Positions 1 through 33,500 of a stretch of 64,000 nucleotides of DNA are shown one piece after another. The translations under genes were made by a program, and so were the position numbers. Numbering within the stretch: the stretch's first letter is position 1; the number at the start of each line of letters is the position of its first letter. Below the pieces are notes generated by a model. It worked only from the letters and a program-made list of their open reading frames with translations. It ran no database searches and was not told the origin of the DNA. Location: positions 62,001 to 126,000 of the forward strand of contig NW_024882725.1 in NCBI RefSeq assembly GCF_019059575.1. Direction: 5' to 3'. The stretch is from Amphibalanus amphitrite. Its lineage: Eukaryota; Arthropoda; Thecostraca; Balanomorpha; Balanidae.

Positions 1-243
1 AGGAATTGGCCCCCCCAAAACGCAAGTCTGGATCCGCCAGTGCAGACAGGCCTACCTAATTAGGAAACCCTTACCAAACCAAATATTAGCCAAATCATTT
101 GGAAAAATACTAAAAAAACTAACTTCGAAAGTCAAAACGTTTCAACAATTCAGAACATTTCATACTACAACCCTCGCCCGCATTGCTGTTTTGCCAGCCG
201 CGAACGTACAAAGTACAAACCTATAGTGGAGAGGGGCTCTGTC

Positions 244-3200
244 GGACCCCCTTGCCGTTCGGCCCCTGATAAAGCTAGAGCGTCGTGGAAAAGCGAGCGT
301 ATTTCCCGTGATGAGAGGATGCCGATGATACCCAATTTTATAGTTCTAGCTCATTTGTTGACCTTCCAGTTCAGGTCAATGACCCAAAAGTCGAGGAAAT
401 CGGGACTTGCTAGAACTTCGTGAGGTGGTGGTGTTACGGGGTTTTCGGGGTGCTGATCACGACTTTCATGTACAGGGTGATTTTTTTTAACTGTTAAAAA
501 GTAAATGTCAATGGTGGTCCCTAAATCGAAAAATCGCGTGCAAAAAAGCAATGCACGTGATAGATAAATCTGGGACATTTTGTATGGTGTCATGATTTGT
601 CCCTTTTAACCGAAGGCCTCGGCTCCAATGCACTGAGAAACACATTTTAGAACTTATACTGATAGTACTCACCTGAGTACCTTCGATGGTTTCCATTTTG
701 CCGCTTTGAGGAATTGGTCTTTCCCGAGAACTGTGCATGGTCTCCACTTCGGTTTCAGGAGTGGATTTGGTCTTGACCGAGATAGTTTAGTACTGGAAGT
801 TGTCTAGCTACCCGTGTAACGCAAACAGTCGGTCTGCGGTGAGATTCGAACCAGCAGTCATTCGGTCAGAAAGGATGGTAAACTCACTTTTTTCCTAATA
901 GTTCTCGCAGCTGACGTGTTTTGACGACAGATGTCAGCACAGAAGGAAACTAAAGGCGTAGGTGGCGCTGTGTTAAGAGTAGAGCAGTTTGAAGTGCTGC
1001 GATTCCATTTTCGCTTAGGAAAATAGCAATTATTGATAAAAATAAAACATGTATTTTTCAGTAGAAGAAATAATTTTTAATGAAAAAGAGCCTTACTATA
1101 TGACACGATGTTTATCGATTTTAACAGTTCAAACCAATTCAAATGGATATCCCTAAGGAACATCTCTATAATGCCTCAGTGCTTCCGGTCCCTCCTTTCT
1201 CGAAAGCACTGCGAAGGCTGCCGGCAGCGTGGTTGTTCCTTTCGCGAGTTGGTGTCTGGCGCACAGCGCGAACGTCTCATGGTGAGTTTGTTTTCTGTAC
1301 TCTTTGTGTGCACTTAACAGCTTGAAAGTAACCACAGCAAAGGTAATTACTTAGGTACTCTGGGAGGTGGCAAAATCTGTGTGCCATTGCCCATTTTTGG
1401 GATATAGGTTGCGATTGCCATCTGTTTGCCAGTGTTAGCAAAATCTGCTTAAATACCAATTCGTGTGCTTTGAGGATATGGCTCAGAAATTAAGCGTTTC
1501 TGCCGTTTCTCTAATATTTGTCTTACTCTCCCTTTCAGAGCAAGAAGCCGTAGAGACAATGCTCTCAATGTTGGACACCGAAGTGAGGCAACTCATCGGG
1601 CACAACGCCAAAATGTCCCTGTTGTGTCCTGGCCCTGGGTCACGCGTGTCGCGTCTTGACAGCCGTGACCTTGAACGACCTTGACCGGCCGGGCCGGGCC
1701 GAGCGGCCGAGGGTCAGTATCGTCCGAGCGGCGCTGGTGTCAACTGTCAACACAGCTGAGTGCCGCGAGGTGAGGTGAGGCGTGTTCGCCGAGAAGGTCC
1801 GGCCACAGTGAAATAGTGAAATAGTGGTGTAATCGATAATATGCGTGGCCAGTACGCGAGTGAGGTTGACCCTGTGCGCGACACCGCGTCAGAGACGCAC
1901 ATAAGTTAACACCGTCGTGTCGGATCGCTCGTACCGGTGATGGGAGACAACGAGCAGCTGGAGCGTCTGATGGCGCTCATGGTTCAGCAGTCAGCAGGCT
2001 GCCATGCTGGAATAGCTCCTCCCCAGCCAGATGCAGCTACCAGCTGCGCAAACTGTCTAGCGGCCAACCGGCTGTCGTCGCCTCCGCCGCTCCTATGGCT
2101 AGACTTCGGTCTCACATGGACTGCCGTCGGTAGTGTTCACATGCCAGCCCATACATTTTACCTGTATTAACTTTTTAATGTCTGTGCCTGTGTAACTATT
2201 GTACGTGCCTGTACTTAACAGTGTTTGAATTGTACATCGTTCGCACAGTCTGTGGACCGTGGGGAACGCCGCTTGACATGCATTTTTGCACTTACCTACC
2301 TGCATTCCGTGTTAAAAGTAAAGTAAAGGGACTGAGCTGTCGTGCACCGGGAGATATTATGGTCTCTTGCTAAACGACACAGTTGAAACTCAGCACGCTG
2401 GTTGGTACTGACTGGGGCGGCAAGCGAAAGGGTTTGGGCAGCTTTTGAAACAAAATGTTCGCATCGAATGACTGCATCGCATGTTCTGTTCCAGAGTGAG
2501 TTTTTTGACATCTGACACAATAAATATACATGCCTGTTCTTTACCTTGTTTGTGCATGGATGGAATGGGAAGGATCGAGAACGCGGATGCTGTGCCATGA
2601 AAAGCTGGCGCTCTACAGGGAGGGAAGAGGGGGGAATGGGTCGTGAGCGCGAATGCCGTGCCAGGAAAGCCGGCGCTCTTAAGTTGTAAAGTTCTCGGAG
2701 ACCATACAGGATCATATTATGAGCGGGAATGGTGTTCGTTTATGATCTCATGACCTGGTAAAGGTTCTCATGGGAGATCATCCCGCAGTATAAGAGTACC
2801 TTATCCGGGCAAAGTTCTCGTTCAAGATAGCACACCATTCTCACTCGAGAACGTTACGGGAAAAACCTGAGAACTTTACCAAACTGGAGACCAACAACTG
2901 TAAACAAAGTTCTCCCCAATTGAGGCTCTCATACAAGACCAGAACGACCCCTGCATGGTCTCCGAGAACCATGGATAGGCTTGAGTGTTTCTCAGTGTGG
3001 TGCCTGAAAATGTCCCACCAATCGGGCACGCATGGTCCACCGCCGTTCAGTAAGGAACGACACAAAACGATGATTTTGAAGCATTGAGGCAGTTCGAAGC
3101 ATGCGATCATCGAGGAGATATCCCAGAAAGACGTTAAATAATGCACGAACAAGCTTGTAGTCATAAATAACCTTCAAATGGTCCATCTAGCGTATGTGCA

Positions 3201-4227
3201 GCCTCTGAAGAATCAGTCTTCAGGGAGAAAGAAAAACAGCGAATCAGACACCACCAGGGCTGCCAGTAACGAAATCCTCGACCTGCCCTTCATAGACTTC
3301 TAGTTTTTGGACCCAGCTATGGCAGATATAACAAGAAAACATTGGAAATATCTGGCAGAGCTAAAAATGGGTGATAGGAGCCTTTTCAGTCCGCCTAAAG
3401 GGTCTAGGAGTCCACGGTGCTGTTCAACACGTGCTCAGGCGGGCTGATTCGTGTCGGTGAGAGAGGGGGCAACTTCAAGCACAAGTAAAATACACGATGG
3501 ACGTTCCTTCACATCGTGTCTGCATGAAATCAAAATGTCCCAGAATGCTTGTCATCCTGGTATATAATTTTGCAATATATATTTATATTTTAATGCCACT
3601 AGACTTCATTACTTTTTAACAAGTAAAAAAAATCACCCTGTAGTTTTGATCACAGATAATGTATTCATGCATTTAGGCCAGGTCGGTTCAGGTCAGGTCA
3701 GGTCAACAAGTAGGCAGCACAAGGATATTCATAGCAGGTGTCAACCACCACTGACAGCTTCGTAACATGCTACGAAGGCACCAAAACGACCTCGTAAATG
3801 TTCAAATGGTTGCTAAGTTCGAATTCAGCTTCAAAAACTAGCATGCAAAACTGGAAAAAGTGAGCCGATGTCATCAAAGGTCAATGACCTGACCTGACCT
3901 TCCGGTGGCCTTGACATACACCCTAATGCATGGAAGCAATATCAAATCACATGTTTGAACGCTTGAAACCAGGAAAAGACTGCAAACGCGCGGCTAATGC
4001 GAGCCGACATACGCCGATACGCGATTCCGGCCAAACATAGTCTCGAATAGTACCTAGGTCACAGGTCAAAGGTCATTTGAGTCAGGGTCATGCAATTTTC
4101 AGGTTAGGTGTACAATTGGTCAACGCGAGGATATTGAGAGTTTCGTTGCGATCGGCAACTTTTCACGCGCGTTATTTGCGAAAAACCTTAAGGGTGATGC
4201 ATCCCCCCCCCCCTGTGCCGGCAAGGG
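244..4227 (+). mobile_element. TTAA-type non-autonomous element, family M, copy 1 (split by a 3.2-kb insertion)
   Basis: The two parts, about 244-470 and 3643-4227, match the uninterrupted copy near 5405-6096 in order: AGGTCA-rich text, a 'CGGGGTGCTGATCACGA' segment, then a C-run before the right tip. The right end is a C-run, GTGCCGGCAAGGG, then TTAA at 4228-4231. The left tip near 244 (CCCCTTGCCG) mirrors it but is worn, so that edge is approximate. It contains a perfect AGGTCAATGACCT at 3878-3890 and AGGTCAAAGGTCA at 4063-4075. No coding capacity is seen. Confidence 0.6.
473..3640. mobile_element. 3.17-kb Tc1/mariner-like DNA transposon, TA target site
   Basis: The ends are inverted repeats of 30 bp with 28 matches: CAGGGTGATTTTTTTTAACT at 473 and the complement ending at 3640. 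TA lies directly outside each end (471-472 and 3641-3642). The element splits family M copy 1; the uninterrupted copy at about 5535 reads straight through CATGCTAATTTTGATC, so this is a real insertion. No transposase is recognisable. The interior has short unassigned ORFs, one possible donor (CATG|GTGAGT, 1281) and one possible acceptor (TTTCAG, 1539), whose meaning is unclear. The superfamily is inferred from the TA duplication and the CAGGGTG tip. Confidence 0.75.
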
Positions 4228-4589
4228 TTAACCTGTGCCGCCGACTATTCGAAGGGCCAGTGCCGAAGAAATAAAAACGGCAAGAACGTTTTTTGTCATC
4301 ACATTATCTACCGTTAATTAAATAACGAGCTGTATCGGGACGAAAGTGGGATGCACTAACACGCAGGCGAAGTTTCTTGCGTTGCGACATTACATATTAG
4401 TGAAGGAACAGGGTTTGCTATTTATTCGCTTGCTTTATACTACACATACCTACTCGGTTTATTATCATTATTATAATTAATTTGCTCATGCCCGAGATGA
4501 AGACAGGAAGGAACAGCCCAGAATGAACGCCATATGAGCAGAGGCAGACCGTGGATCTGGGAGTATATGCCACAGCGGCCGGGCCGCTC

Positions 4590-4622
4590 GTGAGTGATCA
4601 GATGCCACATCTGATCGCTCAC
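4590..4622. other. 15-bp-arm hairpin upstream of the LRR gene
   Basis: GTGAGTGATCAGATG, a three-base loop, then CATCTGATCGCTCAC: 14 of 15 arm positions pair and the last is a G-T wobble. A second short palindrome, AGCGGCCGGGCCGCTC, precedes it at 4574. Both lie in the CpG-rich block 160-210 bases before the LRR start codon, so they fall in its promoter or 5' leader. Confidence 0.6.
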
Positions 4623-4783
4623 AGAGCGGACCGTGCCGGGCCGAGCGTGCAGCCGGGGCGCCCAAACAGACGGCCCAGGCCGGTGCGCGCGCCGCCTCTG
4701 GGCCGCGGCCGCCCGGGGCGCCGCGCCGCCGGCAGTTCGGGCCGCGGCAGCCGGCGGGGACGGAGGCCGGGTCAGTGGCAGCC

Positions 4784-26742
<21,959 letters not shown>

Positions 26743-27279
26743 GGGGCACCGGCCACACACTGACGAACCCCAGCCGCCAGCTCGGCCGGCGCAGACAGTC
26801 GCCAAGTGACCGTTGGCATCCGCCGGTCGCCGCAGACTGGCGCGGATCCACCGGCACGCCTCAGCGGGCGCAGCGCGCCTGACCCGAGCGCGGCGCTATG
26901 TTGTTGTTGTCCTTTATTTATGCTGTGACGGCGGAGCAGCCGATAGCTCGCCGTCACCGCACCTGTGTGCTGCATACGCATTGATCACCTTCATAGCAAA
27001 CGGACCTGGCCGCTGCGCGAGCGGCCGACGTCGCCATTAGTAGTGTCCGCGTTATAGTCCAGCGGCCGGGGCTGCTGTAAAAGCGTCGGCTCGAGATCAT
27101 GGCTGCAGCTTCTAGACAGCCCATAAACATTGTGCAGTAAACAAGCCGCGGCCCGGGCCATAGCCCCGCTGGGGCGCTGAAGGCACTCGGCTGGACCAGT
27201 CTCATTTTCGGATTTTGTGTGCATGTATGTATTGTGTGCTCGTGTGCTGTGCTTGTGTGTGTTTGTTTTTCCCACCGTC

Positions 27280-27285
27280 ATTAAA
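27280..27285 (+). terminator. Possible poly(A) signal of the LRR gene
   Basis: ATTAAA in a GT-rich context 540 bases after the stop codon; the GT-rich run precedes rather than follows it, so the call is tentative. No stronger AATAAA is closer. Confidence 0.35.
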
Positions 27286-28602
27286 CGCTGCCGGCAGTTG
27301 GATCGAGTCAACCGTATTTGAAGTTCTAAAGCGTGCCGCGATTCTGCTCTATACGGTCTTGACCGCACCTCGCACCATTGTATTGTTAGTGGGATCCTAC
27401 GCCAGGCAATAACTTGATATGTTTGGCCCAACGCTTGTTTGTTTATTTGTTTGATTATGATGATAATGTGATGAGGGATCTGAAGCTTGTGCTAACTGTT
27501 CGGATCTTACCCTTCGCCCTGGTGAGGCGAGAGTGGAGTAATTCAGTCTGTTCGACGTTCGTCTTACCCTGCGCTCACCATACTATTGGGTGATTCGTTC
27601 CAGTCAATTTATAGCTTGAGAGGTGGAATATCATTTTATAGTCAACTGTATATACGTAATGTGATTCCAAATAAAACAACATAACGCTCGCCGTACCTAT
27701 CAGTTTTATGTTCTCCTCTACCGAGGGCTTTGGCGAATAACTTCGCCAAAAATGGTAGCAAAGTCACAATTTTGACACATATCGTGTGTGTCTCGGTAAG
27801 ACGCGTCGAATGATACACTTTTCATTTCAGCGAGGCCAACTCAGGATATTTATTTTAGGTTAGAGTCAGGTCATAGCCTGTTAGGTCACGATATTGGTGG
27901 GAGGAGGTCGTCATGGTGCATTAGAATTTATGCATATCATTCTATTTGCCAATTCTGAGTTCATTGGTGGTTTCCCCGAGTCGCTACGTCAATTTGAATC
28001 GGAGCACTAACGAAAAACTCCAACAATATTAGTTACATCATGAATGTTGTCACGCGATATCAACGATCGATCCTCGTGTGCGACTTTTAGACGAACTAAA
28101 AGGATCCACATTTGTGTATTAACAATTCACTCGATTCGGCGCAATGCCCATGAACAATATCATATGACAATAAATTACACAGTCATGGCTGATAATAAAA
28201 TACACGAAAAACAATTGACAATGCGATCAGCCGCGCCGCGTCCCACCCCGCTCCCGGGCGCGGAGGGGGGACAGGCCACGACCGATAGGGTACACTGCAG
28301 GGTACCGGCGCAGCGACAGCGCCGCGCCGGCCAGCCGTCCGTGCCTCCTTGTACACAGACGTGTAGCGGAGAACACGGAGCCCGCTGGCTGAAGGGTCAT
28401 CAGGTGAGGTCACGGTGTCTGATAGGACACCTCTACGCTCACGATAGCACAGCACTCTCTTACACGGACACAGCACGGGGGGGGGGGCAGGTGGGGGCGG
28501 GGGCTCAGCCCCGCCGCCTGGCCGGCCGTACCGCGGTACGCCGGTGTGCGGCGGGTGGCCACGCCCGCCCGCGCCACCTGCCCGACGCGGACCGGTCGCT
28601 GC
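27286..28602. other. Intergenic, with TTAA-element scraps
   Basis: TTACCCTTCGCCCTGGTG at 27508 is a lone family C-like tip. Bases 27715-27900 keep internal text of the same elements (GACGCGTCGAATGATACAC, GGTCAGGTCA-like). GC content rises sharply after 28220, next to the peptide gene. Confidence 0.45.
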
Positions 28603-28836
28603 TCAGCACAGCGGCACGCTCGGGAACGGCGCGCTGTTGGGGAACGCGAACGGGTCCGGGTTGATGGTGTTGCCGAAGTTGCAGCGACGGCCTCCGAAGC
28701 GGGTGCGGCCGCCGAAGGAGCGGCCGCCCCGGCCGCCGCCGCGGCCCCGGTACACGAGCAGCCCGCTGGCGGGCACCATCAGCGTCAGCGCCAGCAGAGC
28801 CAGCAGCAGGGCAGAGACGACACGGATGGCGTGCAT
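28603..28836 (-). CDS. Small secreted Gly/Arg-rich cationic peptide, 77 residues
   Basis: The ATG at 28836 has a near-ideal context (GCCACCATG). Residues 1-25 are a strong signal peptide (MHAIRVVSALLLALLALTLM, then VPASG). Residues 29-51 are a Gly/Arg stretch with eight Arg and no acidic residue. It ends in a dibasic Arg50-Arg51, followed by a 26-residue Pro/Phe/Asn-rich segment bounded by Cys52 and the final Cys77. All coding sequence is in exon 2; the acceptor GTGCCGGCAG lies at 28851, 14 bases before the ATG. Either the Gly/Arg part acts as an antimicrobial-type peptide, or cleavage at Arg-Arg frees a 26-residue disulfide-closed peptide. I recognise no family. Expression is supported by the TATA box and leader exon upstream. 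Confidence 0.75.
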   Translation of the reverse strand: MHAIRVVSALLLALLALTLMVPASGLLVYRGRGGGRGGRSFGGRTRFGGRRCNFGNTINPDPFAFPNSAPFPSVPLC

Positions 28837-29750
28837 GGTGGCGGGTGGGGCTGCCGGCACAGACAGACACACACGAGCGTCAGTGACGACTCACGGCGAC
28901 TCACGGCGACTCACGGAACTCAGTAACACAGTCTGCAACACGTCCAGCAGGCCGACTGGTCGCACATGACCGGCGGGCCGCCTCGCGGGCCGTCCGCGGG
29001 GGCGGATCCCCGCGCAGGCGCCGTCCGCGGTCCCCTGGCCCCCGGTTCCGCGTTCCAGCCGGCGGGGCTCGAGGCCACGACGGGCGCAGGGCCGGAGCAC
29101 AGCTCCCGGCTGCGGAAGCTGCGCTCAGCCGCACCTGACAAGGCCGCGCGCGCTCTGATGCCCTCCCCAGCCGGCCTGTTAGAAAGGGCAAGAGCCGGCG
29201 CTCGAGCGCGCGACCTTGACCAGTCGTGGCGCCAAGCAGCACCGGACTTCCGCGGTGCGGTAGGTAATGGCGTGTTTACGACGGCGGCCGCAGCAAGGGG
29301 CATATGATGCATATCCCCCTAAGGGCCTGACTTTTCAGAGCGTATATAACTTTTATAAAGTATTTTTGAAATTATTTTTATCAAGATATATCATGTTGAG
29401 CATTACAAAAAGTAAAACTAAAAGGATTTCCAAAATAAAAATAAGTTTGTTGTACAAAAAAAAATCACAGAAAAAAGACACAGTAGTACAATAGTTAATT
29501 TTAGGCCTTCCATCGAGCATGGGGAACGCCATCTCCATTTCTTGTTGCGTGCAATGGTGAGGTAAAACAATACCTATCAAGCCCAAACAAAAATATATAT
29601 GGTTAATGTTTATCAACCGTAAAAGTTATTGGACCCTAAAAAGTACAGCGTAGAACAGTCTACAAAGTTAGGTATATCCCAATCAGTTCCGAGCGTCCCT
29701 GGTCGGGGCCGGGGCCGCCCGGTGTCGGCCGCCGGTATAGACTGACTCAC

Positions 29751-29812
29751 CTGAGATGGGTGGAGAGAGGGCGGCTGCCGCGCGGTGCGCCGTGGAAGAG
29801 AGAGGAGTGAGT
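29751..29812 (-). other. Non-coding leader exon of the small peptide gene
   Basis: On the minus strand the exon ends CCACCCATCTCAG|GTGAGTCAG, an excellent donor at 29751/29750. Its start, about 29812, is placed 28-33 bases downstream of the TATA box and is approximate. The 900-base intron to 28851 is GC-rich. Confidence 0.65.
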
Positions 29813-29839
29813 GCTGGCGTCCGGACCGGCCGCTGCACA

Positions 29840-29845
29840 TTTATA
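29840..29845 (-). promoter_or_regulatory. TATA box of the small peptide gene
   Basis: The minus strand reads GGCCGTATAAATGTGC, with TATAAA in a GC-rich setting, about 90 bases before the leader exon donor. TATA promoters suit a highly expressed or inducible secreted product. Confidence 0.65.
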
Positions 29846-29849
29846 CGGC

Positions 29850-30833
29850 CCGCTGAGACGGTCCGCACAGCCACCGGGCCGGCCGCAGCGCGAGCAGGAA
29901 GCGGCCAGGGACACCGCTGGCGGCGTCACCGACCCCTTCCGCAGCCCCGCCGGGGTACAGGGGTACCTACCGGACCCGCCCGCCAGTGAGAGGGGAGACG
30001 ACCGGGCCAAGGTTTACAAGGCATGATTCACCAGCTGAGCAGTGGTGAAAAAACAACAAATACTTATCGGTCAACTGGTGGTTTTAAATTTACCCGTCCT
30101 CTTCATGATAGATCTACTTTTTATGAAAGTTCATTCATCTTCTTGCACTTGAATTCCAGCCTTTCCGGCCTAAGGAGAGGGATGGTCTAACTTTTTGTGG
30201 TTGGTCAGAATGCGTTGGTAATATGCGAGTAGTGATCTGAAAAGTGGCACACCTGGCTGTTCATTCAAACCAAATCGCATGACACGTATGCGGTATGACA
30301 CGCATTTTCAGCTCAGGTCAGGCCAATGACCCATAACGTCATAAATGAATATCTGCACGGTCCTGGAACGTCGAAGATTCGCGATACCCTCAGTGCCAGG
30401 TAGGTATTCGTTCTAGGAAGATGAAGTTTACAGGACATAATAACCTTCCCAGTAGTCACAACTAGTTGTAATATGCATTTTTTTATAATAAAACCCACTT
30501 GAAGTCAGGTCAGCCACATGGCCACATCATTTTCAGTCATTGGGAATTATGGAGGCTATGACTACTCTTTTGGCGTCGGAAGTTGTCTTAGACTACAGCG
30601 CACCGATATCGGTGTATCAATTCAGTGTCACCAGCGTATGCTGATATCAAGCATACCTATCAGTATAAGCATGATCGCGTTTTCATGCACTCATTGCAAA
30701 GTTTGAAGGTTACTTTTACATTTTTTTGTCTTGATTGACGTCATGTAAGAGGTCACAAAGCACTAAGTTTATCGGGGTTTTCGTCAATAAATCCCGATCA
30801 AACTTAGCTAGTGAGTCCTGAAAACCAGCTTGC
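29850..30833. other. Intergenic upstream of the peptide gene
   Basis: GC-rich to 30030, then AT-rich. Bases 30300-30400 hold a scrap of TTAA-element text (GCTCAGGTCAGGCCAATGAC, then CATAACGTCATAAATG). No gene is seen. Confidence 0.4.
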
Positions 30834-31165
30834 CTGTCCCGTAGCTCAGTTGGTAGAGCATCGGACTCCCGGTAGTGAGAGCCCGGGTTCGAGACGCTCC
30901 GGCGCTCGATATATGAGACTCCTGACGGGGATGGTCTGCGGTTGGTGGGAGCAGCCGCAGCCAGTTGAAGTCAGTTGAGTGGGACAGGCCGTGTCCGGCT
31001 TTGAAGGGCACGTTAAACTTTGGCATCTAAATTCTCCCGTTACCCGGAATTGCGCGATCGGACGGTAGGGGTCGGGGTCTACGCAACAAGCTCTGCTTAG
31101 CGTGGACTCCGGCTCTGTCAATCCGTCCATTCAAACATTCGAGCTAAATTTATAAATAAAAAAAA
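30834..31165 (+). repeat. tRNA-derived SINE
   Basis: The head carries both pol III boxes: GTAGCTCAGTTGGTAGAGCA (A box) and CCGGGTTCGAGAC (B box), 30841-30894. The acceptor, anticodon and T stems do not pair, so it is not a working tRNA. The body continues through a GC-rich region to an A-rich tail, ATAAATAAAAAAAAGC, ending near 31167. The head is firm; the 3' limit is an estimate. Confidence 0.65.
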
Positions 31166-31169
31166 GCTA

Positions 31170-32236
31170 TGGGCTCAGAAAAAAGAGCCTGCACCGATTC
31201 GAATGATATGCAGTCTAGCCTCATCCGACTAGCTTCGTGACCTGATTGACATTGACCTGACCTTGACCTGAGGTCAATAGTGGATGCTCTAAGTTGCTTC
31301 CCTCCGAACAAGAAACATTTTTTTGAAGCCATGGATAAAAGAGAAAATACTTATCCAACCGATTTTGGGTCATCAAAAATTTGTGGTTATTGACGCAAGT
31401 CAGTTATTGACCTGACCCGTGAAAATTCCAACTCAGCTAAATACCAAAACAAGGGGAGGACTGCACCACCTTCTTTGTGCTATCATAATCTGCCTATGGC
31501 CAAATACCAGCAAGGGTTAGATGTTTAGTTCTTACGTCGAGCTGCATTGTCTTCTGTGAATTCTTCCTCATCGCTTGTTTTACTCTGAGCCAAGGCCATC
31601 AAGACAGTCTGAGCAGCTGCGCCGTTTCTGCACTGCCGCTGCGCAGTCCGAACCATCAGCCGGTGCGTATACCGCGTCGCGTTTCGCCATTACCATATGC
31701 AAAGCGTGTTTGTGCCGCGCTGTGCGGAATGCCTCCTCGTCCTGGCCTCCCCTCACAGTCTCGTCTGAGCGCCTAATGCTCGTACTTGAACTTCACCGTC
31801 AGGTCCCAATGGCCGCATATTAACATCAGGAAGAGAGCGACTGCATATACTAGATTTTGCAACCGTGACCTTGGTGGCCCGCGGCGGCGACATAGCAGCT
31901 GACTGCCATCAGATCGTGGCGTCTAAGTAAGGGCAGCGTCCGCGACCAAATGGCTCTGTCGATGTCATGGAGCACGTACAGTTCCACGACTGGATGGTCA
32001 ATTACCATTTCATCCCGTTGACATTTAATGATAACAGTTCCTCCTCAGAAGAGCACTAAAATCCTTGAACTGCGCCGGTCATATGGATATGAGCAGCTTC
32101 GGTGACAGTGACACGTGATGAGAGGAGCGGGAAGGGTGGCCAGCTTATAGTTGCCACTTGCTTGAAACGAGTGCGGGGTTGTGTTATTTTTATTCTGATT
32201 TTTTGCTGAGAATCTGCGAAAATAGCTCAATTAGCA
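31170..32236. other. Intergenic; TTAA-element scrap then featureless
   Basis: Bases 31190-31530 keep element text (TCGAATGATATGCAGTC, GACCTTGACCTGAGGTCAA) and end CAGCAAGGGTTAG, a worn tip. Bases 31540-32230 show nothing recognisable. Confidence 0.45.
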
Positions 32237-32371
32237 AAATACACGGGGTAAGCAGCAATCGAAAGAACGTCAAAAATGATGACGGAAACACGTATGCCAT
32301 TTTAGCTCAGGTCAAAGGTCAGGTCACCAGAGGTCATCAAAAGTCAGTTTTTGTCCATTCCAAACTGTTAA

Positions 32372-33283
32372 CCCTCGCCCGCACATGGGGGGGGGGGGTT
32401 GCCACCCCCCCCCAGGTAGTCTTTCTGCTCTGAACTCAACGTGTTGTTAGAGTTAGAAGGCTGATTTTTGGTATATCTGCTCCTCTATCCTTTCTTGATG
32501 TCCACTGAAAATTTCAAGTTTCTGTGACTTTTGGTTTCGGAGATATGACCTCGTTTTTCAGGTCATGTCATGACCCAAATGGCCAATTCTCAACATCTTG
32601 CCTTTGCCATGGGCCTTGTGAGCTTTTGACACCTTGATTTCGGCCTTTTTTGCCAGTCTTACCTCCCACCTATCATGGAACATGTTGTTCCATGTTGTTC
32701 GACGATGCACAGGTGTCAAGGTCAGGGCCAAGGTCAACCTAGGTCATCTAAGATAATTGCGTTTTAGGCAAGCTGAATTTACTTTTTGTGAAGTTTTTTG
32801 ACTGCATTTTTCGTAAAAGCTTCTCAGATCATGATTTCATGTAATATGGACACAAAAACAATCGGTGCACACATCAGTACCTATACACACAGACACACAC
32901 AGACATACAAACTCATATAATTGACCTTGACCTAACTTGACCTGAAATGACCTCAGCAGCAAAAATCTGGTCGGGTAGTGTGACAAAGAGGTTCTAGCTG
33001 GCTTGGCACCAGAAAACAGCATCGTCATCGGTATATGATAAGCAGTGCACTTGATATCCAACGGTGACCCAATACAGCAACATTTTTTAGTTTGACCTGA
33101 CCTGGAAGGTCAATGACTGACCTGAGAAGGTAAAACTGGGTATCATTGGATTTGTCTCTTCCCAAAAAATCTTTTTGGTCTTACCGCTAAGCTCTATCTC
33201 CAACAGGAACGAAATGGCCCGGGGGGGTGGCAACCACCCCCATGTGCGTTCTAGGATGGGAAAATGGCATGTGCGTGCGAGGG
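32372..33283. mobile_element. TTAA-type element, family D
   Basis: It is flanked by TTAA at 32368-32371 and 33284-33287. The left tip is CCCTCGCCCGCACATGGGGG with a hairpin. The right end carries CATGTGCGT twice, separated by TCTAGGATGGGAAAATGG. It is 912 bp and inserted in a family E copy. Confidence 0.85.
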
Positions 33284-33500
33284 TTAACAGTTTGGAAACT
33301 GCCAATGGCTAGCTCGGGAAGCAATAGAGCTATAGCAACGCGGCGCATTCGATAGCCTTTTTACAGACCTATCTGAGTACTGTTCTCAGATTTGACCTCA
33401 GGTCAACGGTTCAGCCTTCAGAGGGCAAAAACTGTAAAAATAGTCGTTTTCACGAAAAGCTTCGGCAATAGCTTTTGACTGAGGAGTGCCACGACATTAA

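Noticed and set aside
1937-2170. Start of a retroelement gag-like frame (EQLERLMALMVQQ)
   Set aside because: Too short, with no other part of such an element or terminal repeats nearby; only a faint resemblance. If real it would be a small fossil.
30834-30905. tRNA gene
   Set aside because: A and B boxes are good, but the acceptor, anticodon and T stems do not pair. It fits a SINE head better.
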